The notes below the pieces were generated by a model. That model made no database searches. It saw nothing but the letters and a program-made list of their open reading frames with translations, and was not told where the DNA came from. A stretch of 37,271 nt of DNA. Origin: a virus. Positions 1 to 6,369 of the stretch are shown here, one piece after another (positions within the stretch are counted from its first letter, which is position 1; every line of letters starts with the position of its first letter). Position numbers and translations under genes: made by a program. The DNA is taken from positions 1-37,271 of IMG/VR virus record IMGVR_UViG_3300046558_000399; one strand, given 5' to 3'.

Positions 1-903
1 ATGGCCTGGGCGACGCATCGTGAAGCGGAAATACTGGCTGGCAGTGGGAAGGCTAAAGCCAGCAACAGAATGACGCTATCAGAGGCTCTGAAGCGATACA
101 AGCGAGACGTATCTACTACTAAGGATGGCCAGCGTTGGGAGGAGCTTCGCCTCGATAGGATGGATGCTGATCTGACGTTCGTGGGGGACTGGATCGAAGA
201 TATCACGGCAGATCAGATTGCCGAATGGCGTGATTTGCGCTTGAAGCAAGTAGCCAGTCCAACGGTGCGTCGCGAGATGACCTTGCTTTCCTCTGTCTTC
301 GAAATTGCTAGGCGTGAGTGGAAGTGTTGCACGATTAATCCAGTCCGAGAGATTAAACGACCGGCTAACAATCCACCGCGTGACCGCCGTATATCGCCGG
401 AGGAGGAGAAAGCTCTCTTAAAGCGGTTTGGATACATTGAAGGGCTAGGGCCGGTCACCTTGCAGCAGGAGCTTGCCTATGCCTTTCTGTTGGCCCTTGA
501 GACTGCGATGCGGCAGAGCGAGATTCTGGGGCTGACCTTCAACACTGTACGGCTTAAAGACCGGTATGTGCGTCTGCCAAAAACCAAGAATGGTGAGGCA
601 CGCAATGTGCCGCTGACTAAGCGCGCAACTGAGTTATTGACGCTTATGGTCGGTGACCACGGAGGTGAGGGTACAGTGTTCAAACTGAAGTCAGGTTCGG
701 CTGATGCCATGTTTCGGAAGATCAGGGATGAATTGCACATTGCCGATTTGCATTTTCATGACACAAGGCATGAAGCAACTACCCGGCTCGCCCGAAAGGT
801 CGATGTACTTGATCTAGCCCGGATCACTGGACATAAGGATCTAAAGTCTCTGATGATTTACTACAACGCCACTGCCGCCGAAATGGCGGCAAGGCTTGAT
901 TAA
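1..903 (+). CDS. int: Tyrosine site-specific recombinase (phage integrase), N-terminus probably cut by the window edge
   Basis: Catalyses integration and excision of the prophage by recombination between attP and attB. The tyrosine-recombinase catalytic set is visible: Arg171 (in AMRQSEILGL), the H-x-x-R box His253/Arg256 (HDTRH), His278 (TGHKD) and the nucleophile Tyr287 (IYYNAT). A SAM-like core-binding region covers about residues 25-120. Family members usually begin with about 30-60 more residues forming an arm-site-binding domain. Here residue 1 already sits in what looks like the linker (WATHREAEIL), and the ATG is the first base of the window, so the true start is probably upstream and unseen. 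The gene converges on the leftward early operon, whose last gene ends 5 bases away. The attachment site next to it would lie to the left, outside the window. Confidence 0.93.
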   Translation: MAWATHREAEILAGSGKAKASNRMTLSEALKRYKRDVSTTKDGQRWEELRLDRMDADLTFVGDWIEDITADQIAEWRDLRLKQVASPTVRREMTLLSSVFEIARREWKCCTINPVREIKRPANNPPRDRRISPEEEKALLKRFGYIEGLGPVTLQQELAYAFLLALETAMRQSEILGLTFNTVRLKDRYVRLPKTKNGEARNVPLTKRATELLTLMVGDHGGEGTVFKLKSGSADAMFRKIRDELHIADLHFHDTRHEATTRLARKVDVLDLARITGHKDLKSLMIYYNATAAEMAARLD

Positions 904-907
904 ATGG

Positions 908-1219
908 TCAAGCGGCTTTCTTTGATGTTCGTGGAGTTGGTAGTTTTGCGCGATTCTGACGTGCCCATTTGATAACTTCACCAGCGAACCATCGCTTGAC
1001 TGCTTTTGATCCCGTCGCACAGGGTTGGAATGACGCGGGAAAGCCGGGCTGAACTACGACGCGACGCTCTACAGTGTATTGAGCGAGCTTCAGATATTGG
1101 GCGATGTCATCAGTGGTCCATAGTTCGTCATCGATTGAGACCTTGGGGCCGCGTAGTTCAATGACAAGGGCTCGAAGGGTAGCCAATATGTCTTCGCTCT
1201 TTTCCGTGGATTGGTTCAC
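908..1219 (-). CDS. Excisionase/AlpA-like helix-turn-helix protein
   Basis: A 103-residue basic protein, last gene of the leftward operon. The middle (about residues 30-85) reads like a MerR/AlpA-type winged helix: TTDDIAQYLKLAQYTVERRV is a helix-turn-helix, and a WFAGEVIKWARQNR recognition segment follows, as in phage excisionases and AlpA regulators that read wPkRv...W...ev..W. Its place beside the integrase fits a recombination directionality factor or an int regulator. Its ATG overlaps the stop of the upstream small gene as ATGA (1216-1219), so translation is probably coupled. The family assignment is by motif and the excisionase role is inferred from position. Confidence 0.7.
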   Translation of the reverse strand: MNQSTEKSEDILATLRALVIELRGPKVSIDDELWTTDDIAQYLKLAQYTVERRVVVQPGFPASFQPCATGSKAVKRWFAGEVIKWARQNRAKLPTPRTSKKAA

Positions 1220-1395
1220 TGGTTTAAGTCCTTTAGCGAAAGTGCTTGCAGCGCGGCCAGTGCCCAGGCCATCAAGCCGGTGCTGTCCATGGGGCGGTGC
1301 AGACGGGCGTTGGCAACGAGCCAGCGTTGTAGGGCGGCCGCCTCGCCGGTTTCATTAGCGGTCGAGCATTGGCTCGATGTCGGTGAGCTGCTCAT
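1216..1395 (-). CDS. Small unknown protein (59 aa) between excisionase-like and membrane-anchored genes
   Basis: Not recognised. The start at 1395 is chosen because its ATGA overlaps the stop of the upstream gene (1392-1395) and a GGGAAA Shine-Dalgarno-like stretch lies about 6 bases upstream; an in-frame ATG at 1416 is less likely. The other end overlaps the next gene by ATGA as well (1216-1219), so three genes form a coupled chain. The protein is Ser/Thr-rich at the N-terminus and has one amphipathic or hydrophobic helix near the C-terminus (GLMAWALAALQAL). Start and stop coupling on both sides is the main evidence that it is real. Confidence 0.6.
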   Translation of the reverse strand: MSSSPTSSQCSTANETGEAAALQRWLVANARLHRPMDSTGLMAWALAALQALSLKDLNQ

Positions 1396-1886
1396 GCTGC
1401 TTTCCCGTTGCTGCATTGCTCGATCAGCACCGGCGCGTTTTCGCTCTGTAGTGAGTCAAGAACGCGATTGGCGAGCATGTTGATCGACTTGACCTGTGCA
1501 GCGGCTTTGGCTCGCCACGGGTCGGTACCGCGCATTGGCAGCCAAGTTTGGTGGGCCATGTCCAAGGTCTCGACGATATCTTTAAGAGTCTGCATATCCT
1601 GCCTGGTGAGCGTGGCGGTGCTGGATTGGCGCTTGAATTTGCGCAGTTCGTCCATCTCTTGTGCGGTTCGTTGGCGTTCAGCGTCGAAGCGAACCTTGTC
1701 CAGCTTCCGCAAGTGGACTAGCTCAGTGATTTCCTTATCCATCTCTTCCATCTGAACGAGATAGATGCTGGATGCTTGTTCCCGCGCCTCGGCGTCATTG
1801 CGGCGGATGGTACGGCGAACGAATTGGCTGATCAGTGTTGTGGCAACGATCAGGCCGATCAGGATGACAAAGTGTTCTGCGGACAT
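1392..1886 (-). CDS. Membrane-anchored coiled-coil phage protein, unknown function
   Basis: A 164-residue protein with one N-terminal transmembrane helix (about residues 6-23, FVILIGLIVATTLISQFV) followed by a basic patch (RRTIRR). That predicts a short outside N-terminus and a cytoplasmic body. Residues about 45-85 look like a coiled coil rich in Glu, Lys and Arg (EEMDKEITELVHLRKLDKVRF). The family is not known to me. It follows a hairpin carrying the CTCTCACCACAA motif in its loop (1906-1945) and is coupled by ATGA overlap to the next gene. A GGAGCACAGCAC sequence just before the ATG serves as ribosome-binding site. Confidence 0.75.
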   Translation of the reverse strand: MSAEHFVILIGLIVATTLISQFVRRTIRRNDAEAREQASSIYLVQMEEMDKEITELVHLRKLDKVRFDAERQRTAQEMDELRKFKRQSSTATLTRQDMQTLKDIVETLDMAHQTWLPMRGTDPWRAKAAAQVKSINMLANRVLDSLQSENAPVLIEQCSNGKAA

Positions 1887-1905
1887 GTGCTGTGCTCCGG
1901 GTGTC

Positions 1906-1945
1906 GCCCGCCAAGGGGATATTGTGGTGAGAGCCGTTGGCGGGC
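1906..1945 (-). promoter_or_regulatory. RNA hairpin with CUCUCACCACAA loop, copy 1
   Basis: Perfect 9-bp inverted repeat (GCCCGCCAA / TTGGCGGGC, 1906-1914 with 1937-1945) enclosing a 22-base loop. On the transcribed minus strand the loop contains CTCTCACCACAA (1922-1933). It lies 20 bases upstream of the membrane-anchored gene at 1886. The same loop word occurs in three other hairpins and once without an obvious stem in this window, with unrelated stem sequences. Confidence 0.75.
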
Positions 1946-1955
1946 CAGGTCTTAA

Positions 1956-2777
1956 TTAGATGGTTGCTTCGTACATCGGGACGTCGCCGATAGCGCCTTG
2001 GATCTTGGCGCGGACAGTGGTGTAGGCCTCTTCAAGCACCTTGTCCGGACGGACCAATTCAAACCACATGACGAGCTTTCCTTCGGTGATGCGGTAGCGG
2101 AAGCGCGCCGGGACGCAGAACGCATCGCCGCCCAGGAAAGGCTTCACGGCGATGTAAAATTGCTCGGGAATGCTGAGCTGGCCTGCTTCACCTGCGCGGC
2201 CGTCGATTTCTTCGTTGTACGTCAGCTGGACCTGTCCGTTATCCAGTCGGGTGCCTTGGCGGAAAGTGATATTTTTCTTGGCTTCCAGCGTGCGGCTGAT
2301 TTCCAGCATGTCGGCGGAGTTCGGAGCCTTCGGGGTGTTCTCCGGCGTGGTGATGTCTTTGATGTTTTCTTCGATGAACTCGGCGAAGTCCGCTTGGTTC
2401 ATGCGCTTGCGGTCTGCGGCTTTCCAGCGGCCCCATTCAATACTGATCGGGCAGCAGTACGTCGCGATGTGATTGCCCCATGATGGTGTGCCTGGTTGGT
2501 GATAGTCGAGAACCGCAGTGAAAGTGCGGCCTTCGGGGCCATTGCAGAACACGGCAGCGGCCGAGCTGGTGAAGCGATTGACGTATGCGATGAACGTGTC
2601 AGCGTCGAGCACACGGATATCCTGTTTGATGCGCGTCGGTGCGGGCAGCAGGTGTTCGAGGTCCTGAATCTTCACGCTTTGCGGTAGCAGGGTAATAGGG
2701 GCAGAGAGGCCGGGGTGGGTGATCGGCTTGCCCAGTGCTTGGGCGAGGGTTACCAGTTGCGTGATAGCTTCTTGCAT
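1956..2777 (-). CDS. DUF2303 family protein (YfdQ-like)
   Basis: A 273-residue soluble protein resembling the DUF2303/YfdQ family found in many temperate phages of Proteobacteria. Supporting stretches are the central HxPGTPSWGNHIATYCCP-like core around residues 93-112, W-x-x-W after it, and a C-terminal half with GDAFCVPARFRYRI and LVMWFELVRPDKV. The family's function is not established; it is typically an early gene in recombination or replication neighbourhoods. The length is normal for the family. A GGAG ribosome site precedes the ATG, and a copy of CTCTCACCACAA sits at 2792-2803, immediately before this gene in the direction of transcription. Confidence 0.85.
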   Translation of the reverse strand: MQEAITQLVTLAQALGKPITHPGLSAPITLLPQSVKIQDLEHLLPAPTRIKQDIRVLDADTFIAYVNRFTSSAAAVFCNGPEGRTFTAVLDYHQPGTPSWGNHIATYCCPISIEWGRWKAADRKRMNQADFAEFIEENIKDITTPENTPKAPNSADMLEISRTLEAKKNITFRQGTRLDNGQVQLTYNEEIDGRAGEAGQLSIPEQFYIAVKPFLGGDAFCVPARFRYRITEGKLVMWFELVRPDKVLEEAYTTVRAKIQGAIGDVPMYEATI

Positions 2778-2791
2778 CGGAAGTGCTCCGG

Positions 2792-2803
2792 TTGTGGTGA
2801 GAG
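2792..2803 (-). promoter_or_regulatory. CTCTCACCACAA motif, unpaired copy
   Basis: Minus-strand CTCTCACCACAA located 15-26 bases upstream of the DUF2303 start codon at 2777. Unlike the other four copies I find no convincing flanking inverted repeat; only a short CGGA/TCCG hairpin over the ribosome site follows it. It lies between two genes of the same operon. Confidence 0.6.
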
Positions 2804-2807
2804 ATTT

Positions 2808-3152
2808 TTACTGTGAGACGTGACGCAGCTGGCCCAGCCCTTCGTCATCCTCGACCGGCCGCAGCGGCAGGTCTTGCTGACGTGGGTCGCGGCGCGTGAG
2901 GTTGCCTTCCGGGGTCAGGAAGAACAGCGAAGTACCGCGAGACATCTTCGGTTCGTTCACCTTGACCTCGGCCTTGATGTTCATCTGGCCGCGCCCATCG
3001 GGCTTGTAGGCCAGCTTGATCACCAGTTCACCGCCCTTGCCCGCGAGGCGGATTGCGTCGACCAGCCGGTGCTGGTGTTCACTCAGTTCGTCGAGGAGGG
3101 CGCCCGCTTCGATGTCGCGCAGGGTCTCGAAAAAGGGTCTTGCTTTGCTCAT
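2808..3152 (-). CDS. Phage early protein of unknown function, companion of DUF2303
   Basis: A 114-residue protein without a named domain that I can assign. The sequence has a charged helical N-terminal half (LRDIEAGALLDELSEHQHRLVDAI) and a beta-rich second half (GELVIKLAYKP, MNIKAEVKVNEP, GTSLFFLTPEGNLTRRDPRQ). The C-terminal phrase about a residue stretch with R-D-P-R-Q is commonly seen in short Pseudomonas phage proteins next to DUF2303, so I infer a shared function. The ATG is preceded by GGCACAGCAC, similar to the leader of the gene at 1886. Confidence 0.7.
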   Translation of the reverse strand: MSKARPFFETLRDIEAGALLDELSEHQHRLVDAIRLAGKGGELVIKLAYKPDGRGQMNIKAEVKVNEPKMSRGTSLFFLTPEGNLTRRDPRQQDLPLRPVEDDEGLGQLRHVSQ

Positions 3153-3200
3153 GTGCTGTGCCTTTAGTGAATGGCCCTGGTGAGTAGGCCGGTAATGGTG

Positions 3201-3440
3201 TTAGGCCGCCTGTGCGCGCTGTGCGTCGAGGTAGGCCGCGAGGTCATGCAGGTAAACGACAATCAGCCCCTTACTGGAGCCGCCGAGACGAGTCAGCTTG
3301 AGGTCAATCTGCCCGGCACTGATCTTGCGGCGCAGGTACTTGTCGCTCGATATGTGCGAGAAGTAGCGCTCGCGCACGCTGCTCAGGGTTGGGCATGGAG
3401 TAGCGAACTCTGTGCGTAGTTGTTCCAAGGTCGAACTCAA
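3201..3440 (-). CDS. PrtN-family (pyocin activator) DNA-binding protein
   Basis: A 79-residue protein matching the pyocin-activator PrtN family: R-x-R-Y-F-S-H-I-S-x-D-K-Y-L-R-R-K-I in the first half, followed by G-x-I-x-L-x-x-x-R and V-Y-L-H-D-L-A-A-Y-L-D near the end. In P. aeruginosa PrtN activates pyocin genes by binding P-boxes. Here it is an early gene of a prophage and may activate phage or host promoters. The start is a TTG at 3440, supported by a strong GGGGAGG five bases upstream and by TTGA overlap with the stop of the preceding gene. The family match is by recognition of the motif pattern; its targets are unknown. Confidence 0.82.
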   Translation of the reverse strand: MSSTLEQLRTEFATPCPTLSSVRERYFSHISSDKYLRRKISAGQIDLKLTRLGGSSKGLIVVYLHDLAAYLDAQRAQAA

Positions 3441-3802
3441 GGTGCCTCCCCATGCCCCACCTTAGGGGCCTGAACCTTTCGGCGAATCAGTGCTGCCAGT
3501 TCATCTTGGGTGCGGGCGGTTGCGGTCGCTTGAAGCTGTCCTGTTTGGTCGGCGATGACGGCGCCATAGGGAGCGGTCGTGTCATGGGTCAGCGTGACGT
3601 ATGCGATCAGGTGGCTTGGGATCGCCGCGTCAACCTTGCGAAAAGCCTCTGCCAGCTCCAGCGTGTGGCCCCGCAGGTCGGCCTGCAGAGCGCCTGCCGC
3701 CGTCCCGATCAGAGTCGTACGGCAAACCATCGCCGGTGTTGCGAACTGAAAGGGCGTGCCTACAGCTGCGCCCATTACGTGTGCGAGAGTGTTGGTATTC
3801 AT
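3437..3802 (-). CDS. Unknown early phage protein (121 aa)
   Basis: Not recognised. The start at 3802 is chosen because its ATGA overlaps the stop of the upstream KilAC-like gene (3799-3802); a longer reading frame upstream would run inside that gene. The protein has an alternating beta/alpha look (LIAYVTLTHD, PYGAVIADQTGQLQATATARTQDELAALI), suggesting a small mixed fold rather than a DNA-binding helix bundle. It is coupled on both sides (ATGA with the upstream gene, TTGA with the PrtN-like gene), which supports it as a genuine operon member. Confidence 0.65.
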   Translation of the reverse strand: MNTNTLAHVMGAAVGTPFQFATPAMVCRTTLIGTAAGALQADLRGHTLELAEAFRKVDAAIPSHLIAYVTLTHDTTAPYGAVIADQTGQLQATATARTQDELAALIRRKVQAPKVGHGEAP

Positions 3803-4080
3803 GCTGCTGCGTCCTTGTCTTTGCGAGAGATTGGCTTTTCCAGTTGCTTGGCCAGCCACGCGACGCCGTCTTCTTTCACCATCACCACGCCGTAATGGGC
3901 GTACTTCTTGAGGGCGGCATTCCAACGGCTGCGCGTGTCGACGAACATGAAGCCCTTATCGCGATGGTGGCTTGCCAGGTCGCCGCCCTCGGTCAGAATG
4001 CGCAACTCGCGCAGGCGTTGCCGAAAGGCGCGTGGCTTGATGCCGAGCACGGCTGCGGTTTCGTCCAGGGTTCTGTTCAT
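3799..4080 (-). CDS. KilAC/antirepressor C-terminal-like DNA-binding protein
   Basis: A 93-residue protein resembling the C-terminal KilAC domain of phage antirepressors (ANT family): residues 1-30 (LDETAAVLGIKPRAFRQRLRELRIL) form the helix-turn-helix-like start, and the rest follows the pattern of a G-F-M-F-V and Y-G-V-V-M-V-K-E-D-G strand pair ending W-L-A-K-Q-L. In full antirepressors this domain follows a Bro/AntA N-terminus; here it stands alone. Likely a DNA-binding regulator of early genes, possibly acting against the repressor, though that is inference. A GAGG ribosome site lies about 8 bases before the ATG. Confidence 0.68.
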   Translation of the reverse strand: MNRTLDETAAVLGIKPRAFRQRLRELRILTEGGDLASHHRDKGFMFVDTRSRWNAALKKYAHYGVVMVKEDGVAWLAKQLEKPISRKDKDAAA

Positions 4081-4090
4081 GGCGACTGCC

Positions 4091-4663
4091 TCAGGCGACG
4101 GCGCGAAATGTGCGCATGCGGAGTGCGCGGTACATTTCGTCCAGTTGCTCGAGCAGCTCGCTCACGCCTGCGTCGTTGATGAGGGTCAGGTCGGCCGGGT
4201 GATCTGATACTCCTGCCTCGCTGACGTGCGGATTCACTGCTTGGGCGTCGGGCCGCACCAGGTGGATGATCGTGCCGCCTTGCTTGCGAATGAAGTCCGC
4301 TTCGTTCTCGAAGCGGACATCACTGATCACGAAACCGGGCAGGTGGTGGTGCAGTGTTCCCAGGCAGTCCAGGTTCTGCCTGGCAAGATCGATCCAGAGG
4401 TCAGCGCTGATCATGTGACGGCCCCATTCCGTGCCGAGCAACTGCATCAGCTGTCGCGGGGAGCGGCCCAGCCACGGAATAGGCTGCTCTTTCGCATCAC
4501 CCTCAAGGTCTTCAGGGGTGAGATTGAAAATTGCCATGATGCCCTCGCGCAGAGGATTGGCGAATGCATAGCTCGCCAAGAAGTGCTCGGCGGTGAGGTG
4601 ATTGGCAATGGTGGTTTTCCCGGAGCGGGCAGGGCCGGTAAGGCCAATGAGGATCTGGCTCAT
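4091..4663 (-). CDS. Deoxynucleoside monophosphate kinase
   Basis: A 190-residue P-loop kinase that would phosphorylate dNMPs to dNDPs for phage DNA synthesis. The Walker A is GPARSGKTT (about residues 10-18). It has the phage dNMP-kinase signatures: FANPLREGI, then G-R-S-P-R-Q-L-M-Q-L-L-G-T-E-W-G-R, and V-I-S-D-V-R-F-x-N-E-A near residue 120, as in T4 gp1-like proteins. The start at 4663 is preferred over one 6 codons upstream because its ATGA overlaps the stop of the preceding small gene (4660-4663). It is part of the leftward early operon. Confidence 0.9.
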   Translation of the reverse strand: MSQILIGLTGPARSGKTTIANHLTAEHFLASYAFANPLREGIMAIFNLTPEDLEGDAKEQPIPWLGRSPRQLMQLLGTEWGRHMISADLWIDLARQNLDCLGTLHHHLPGFVISDVRFENEADFIRKQGGTIIHLVRPDAQAVNPHVSEAGVSDHPADLTLINDAGVSELLEQLDEMYRALRMRTFRAVA

Positions 4664-4854
4664 GCTGCGTCCCCGCCCCATGGAGTGCTGCTGTCGTCGT
4701 AAGCCTGTGCAGCGGCAGGGCGGGCGCGAGGCTTGGTGCTGATGATGACGAGCAGACCGGTTTGGCGTTGGATTACGTCAATGGTGGCCGGGGTGGTTGC
4801 TGCTGCCGGGTGTAGGTACACCGGGCAGCGGGGTTTGTGCTGTTTCGTTTGCAT
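4660..4854 (-). CDS. Small unknown protein (64 aa), first gene of the leftward operon
   Basis: Not recognised. It is the promoter-proximal gene of the leftward early operon, and its stop overlaps the dNMP kinase start (ATGA). The sequence is basic and Pro/Ala-rich (KPRCPVYLHP; TKPRARPAAA) with a hydrophobic strand in the middle (GLLVIIST). There is no clear Shine-Dalgarno sequence. The start codon sits at the foot of the hairpin 4857-4885, so the leader structure may control its translation. Lambda-type phages often place an antitermination factor at this position, but nothing in the sequence proves that role here. Confidence 0.6.
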   Translation of the reverse strand: MQTKQHKPRCPVYLHPAAATTPATIDVIQRQTGLLVIISTKPRARPAAAQAYDDSSTPWGGDAA

Positions 4855-4856
4855 GG

Positions 4857-4885
4857 CTCGTACTCTGTGGTGAGAGGGTTACGAG
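4857..4885 (-). promoter_or_regulatory. RNA hairpin with CUCUCACCACA loop, copy 2 (5' end of left transcript)
   Basis: Inverted repeat CTCGTA/TACGAG (4857-4862 with 4880-4885) around a 17-base loop that reads ACCCTCTCACCACAGAG on the transcribed strand. A second arm pair (GTTTGC 4847-4852 / GCAAAC 4886-4891) extends the palindrome in DNA, but the predicted start point near 4883 would leave most of its 5' half out of the RNA. The element therefore lies at the extreme 5' end of the left early transcript. Confidence 0.7.
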
Positions 4886-4889
4886 GCAA

Positions 4890-4918
4890 ACAATACGATA
4901 TGTATTTGTTGGAGGCAA
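4890..4918 (-). promoter_or_regulatory. Predicted leftward early promoter (PL-like)
   Basis: On the minus strand a -35 TTGCCT (4918-4913) and a -10 TATTGT (4895-4890) are separated by 17 bases. Both hexamers are covered by AATAC-N5-GTATT operators (4917-4931 and 4892-4906), as expected for a repressor-controlled early promoter. It would transcribe the operon from the gene at 4854 towards the integrase. Confidence 0.65.
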
Positions 4919-4931
4919 TACGATTTGTATT
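4892..4931. promoter_or_regulatory. Left operator: two AATAC-N5-GTATT sites
   Basis: Two palindromic 15-mers, AATACGATATGTATT (4892-4906) and AATACGATTTGTATT (4917-4931), with centres 25 bases apart. The same palindrome occurs between the repressor and cro genes, so these are very probably binding sites for the prophage repressor and Cro-like protein. Confidence 0.8.
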
Positions 4932-4957
4932 TTTATGTGTCTTGCCTTGCCGATGCT

Positions 4958-5206
4958 TTATTGATCGGGGGTCACGAACCATGTAATCAGCAGGCTGCCG
5001 TTAGGACGCTTCGTGACGGAAACTCCTTCAGCGTCGCTGATCTCGGACACGAGCCGGTCCCAGTTCTGGTCTGTATCTCCTGGCTCGCGGGTGATGATGG
5101 CCTGGTGATCAATCTGGGATTTTGGGCTAAATATGACGGTCTGTATTCTACGAGTAAGCAATATATAGCTCTCGTGTTCGGTAATCTCGGGTGACCAGCT
5201 GCTCAT
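4958..5206 (-). CDS. DUF1654 family protein, LexA-boxed
   Basis: An 82-residue protein that fits DUF1654, a small family common in Pseudomonas and its phages: S-Y-x-L-L-x-R-R-I-Q near the start, then a middle D-x-x-W-D-R-L-V-S-E-I segment and an end of V-x-V-T-K-R-x-N-G-S-L-L-I-x-W. Function is unknown. The start at 5206 is chosen for its AAGGAGG Shine-Dalgarno 7 bases upstream; a farther ATG at 5233 lies inside the LexA box. The LexA box at 5224-5239 overlaps its probable -10 region, so it should be induced by DNA damage independently of the prophage repressor. It sits between the left operator and the repressor gene. Confidence 0.83.
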   Translation of the reverse strand: MSSWSPEITEHESYILLTRRIQTVIFSPKSQIDHQAIITREPGDTDQNWDRLVSEISDAEGVSVTKRPNGSLLITWFVTPDQ

Positions 5207-5223
5207 GGGAGAACCTCCTTTTA

Positions 5224-5239
5224 CTGTTTGCATATACAG
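5224..5239. promoter_or_regulatory. LexA box (SOS operator) of the DUF1654 gene
   Basis: CTGTTTGCATATACAG is a perfect CTGT-N8-ACAG LexA palindrome, 18 bases upstream of the DUF1654 start. A minus-strand TTGCCG lies 17 bases from TACTGT, which would put the box over the -10 element. A near-identical box occurs at 36135-36150. Confidence 0.85.
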
Positions 5240-5318
5240 TATTCTGCGCTGCCTCCCACGGCAAGAGGGAAATAATCCTACGAGTAGATTTATCCTTTTA
5301 TTTCATGGGGTTGAGGTC

Positions 5319-5343
5319 AAAAAAAACCCTGCCGGAGCAGGGT
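5319..5343 (-). terminator. Rho-independent terminator of the repressor gene
   Basis: ACCCTGC/GCAGGGT stem (5326-5332 with 5337-5343), four-base loop, followed on the minus strand by a run of eight T. It lies 22 bases after the repressor stop codon and separates it from the DUF1654 gene. Confidence 0.9.
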
Positions 5344-5364
5344 CAGTTTTACTGTAGTTAGCCT

Positions 5365-6012
5365 CTATAGCGCCGTCTTGGCAGACACCACAACTCCGAT
5401 CAGTCGACAGTGCTCGGTGATTGGCGTTATCGGATAGCCTGGATTGAGAGGCTTAAGGAAGTACATGCCGGAGTCTTCAACCAGCTTTTTGAATGTAGCC
5501 TTATTGCTTTCTGGGAGCTTGGCGATAACGAGTTTTCCGGGCGACGGTTCGATCCCCGTGTCGACGAGAATAAGCATCCCTTCCGGCACGCTCTGGCCTG
5601 CACCTACCGGTGCCGTCATTGAATCGCCTACTACCTGAAGCCAGAAAGCCGGGCCTTTCGCTTTATAGTCGGTGAGTTCGTAGGTGTCGGCTGCGCCTGG
5701 CTCGTAAGGTTCTACAGCTTCAGCCCATCCGCCAGCGGTAACCCAGCTAATGACCGGATAACGATAGAGCCGGTCAGGCGAAACGTCAGCGCTTGAGGGT
5801 TCCACGGTGGAAGTGGTGGTCGATATCAGGCCCAAGCCGGGCAACCCGAGCACACCGAAAAGGCGGTTGATTGTCTCAAGCTTAGGCTCGCGCTCACCTC
5901 TTAACCAATGCCCCACCGCGCCTTGAGTAACGCCCAAGCGGACGCCCATCTCCTCTTGGCTGATGTCCTGTTCTTCCATCACTTTTTTAGCTATTTCATA
6001 CCATTCGCTCAT
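5365..6012 (-). CDS. CI-type prophage repressor with S24 autoprotease domain
   Basis: A 215-residue repressor that maintains lysogeny. Residues 5-55 are an HTH of the XRE type (EEMGVRLGVTQGAVGHWLRGER). Residues about 85-215 are a LexA/UmuD-like S24 protease: cleavage dipeptide Ala93-Gly94 (WVTAGGW), nucleophile Ser131 (VVGDSMTAP) and general base Lys175 (ATFKKL). RecA-stimulated self-cleavage would make the prophage SOS-inducible. The start at 6012 is chosen because the HTH aligns and because the predicted promoter (-35 TTGCCC 6047-6042, -10 TATTAT 6025-6020) would begin transcription at or within 1-2 bases of this ATG. No Shine-Dalgarno is present, so the message is probably leaderless, as for lambda cI from PRM. 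Confidence 0.95.
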   Translation of the reverse strand: MSEWYEIAKKVMEEQDISQEEMGVRLGVTQGAVGHWLRGEREPKLETINRLFGVLGLPGLGLISTTTSTVEPSSADVSPDRLYRYPVISWVTAGGWAEAVEPYEPGAADTYELTDYKAKGPAFWLQVVGDSMTAPVGAGQSVPEGMLILVDTGIEPSPGKLVIAKLPESNKATFKKLVEDSGMYFLKPLNPGYPITPITEHCRLIGVVVSAKTAL

Positions 6013-6019
6013 GCCCAAA

Positions 6020-6047
6020 ATAATACAGGGCGTATTTTTATGGGCAA
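6020..6047 (-). promoter_or_regulatory. Predicted repressor promoter (PRM-like) giving a leaderless message
   Basis: Minus-strand -35 TTGCCC (6047-6042) and -10 TATTAT (6025-6020) with a 16-base spacer. The operator at 6022-6036 overlaps the -10, so high repressor or Cro levels should shut it off. The expected start point coincides with the repressor ATG. Confidence 0.6.
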
Positions 6048-6095
6048 TCGACAGACTGTATTGAGAGCTTGCACGGAAAAAATACAAAGTGTATT
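6022..6095. promoter_or_regulatory. Right operator: three AATAC-N5-GTATT-type sites
   Basis: Two perfect palindromes, AATACAGGGCGTATT (6022-6036) and AATACAAAGTGTATT (6081-6095), flank a degenerate one (6048-6062, right half GTATT intact). The arrangement mirrors a three-site OR. Site 6081-6095 covers the -10 of the rightward promoter and site 6022-6036 the -10 of the repressor promoter. Confidence 0.8.
6061..6088 (+). promoter_or_regulatory. Predicted rightward early promoter (PR-like)
   Basis: -35 TTGAGA (6061-6066) and -10 TACAAA (6083-6088) with a 16-base spacer, overlapping the operators. It would transcribe cro, the structured leader, the CII-like gene and the replication genes. Confidence 0.6.
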
Positions 6096-6123
6096 GTCTC
6101 GGTCGAACATCAAGGAGGTTGCC

Positions 6124-6357
6124 ATGAGCGCCCTAAGTATTGCTCGAAAGGCTGCAAAGCTTACGCAGCAGGATCTTGCTGAAAAGGTCGGTCTGACACA
6201 GGCCGCAATCGGTCATTACGAATCGGGGCGGCGTACGCCACGGTTGGCGGAATGTCGGCGGATTGTTTCGGTACTGAGCGGTGCAGGTGTCTCTTGCAGT
6301 CTTGAGACGGTTTTCCCAGAAGACCCGGCTGCGACTGAGACCAAGTCTGCTGCATGA
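6124..6357 (+). CDS. cro: Cro-like XRE-family regulator
   Basis: A 77-residue helix-turn-helix protein, divergent from the repressor across the operator region. Residues 4-55 form an XRE domain (ARKAAKLTQQDLAEKVGLTQ, then HYESGRRTPRL). The start at 6124 has an ideal AAGGAGG Shine-Dalgarno 5 bases upstream; a longer in-frame reading frame begins inside the operators and is not credible. It is expected to compete with the repressor for the same palindromes and drive the lytic choice. The tail beyond residue 60 is acidic and variable. Confidence 0.9.
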   Translation: MSALSIARKAAKLTQQDLAEKVGLTQAAIGHYESGRRTPRLAECRRIVSVLSGAGVSCSLETVFPEDPAATETKSAA

Positions 6358-6369
6358 CATGAAGTTGCT

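Noticed and set aside
3170-3192. Possible sixth copy of the CTCTCACCACA hairpin upstream of the gene at 3152
   Set aside because: The minus strand has CTACTCACCAGGG with only a GGCC/GGCC 4-bp stem; too degenerate to count.
5133-5147. Further AATAC-N5-GTATT operator inside the DUF1654 gene
   Set aside because: Only the right half GTATT is intact; the left half is ATGAC, so it is likely chance.
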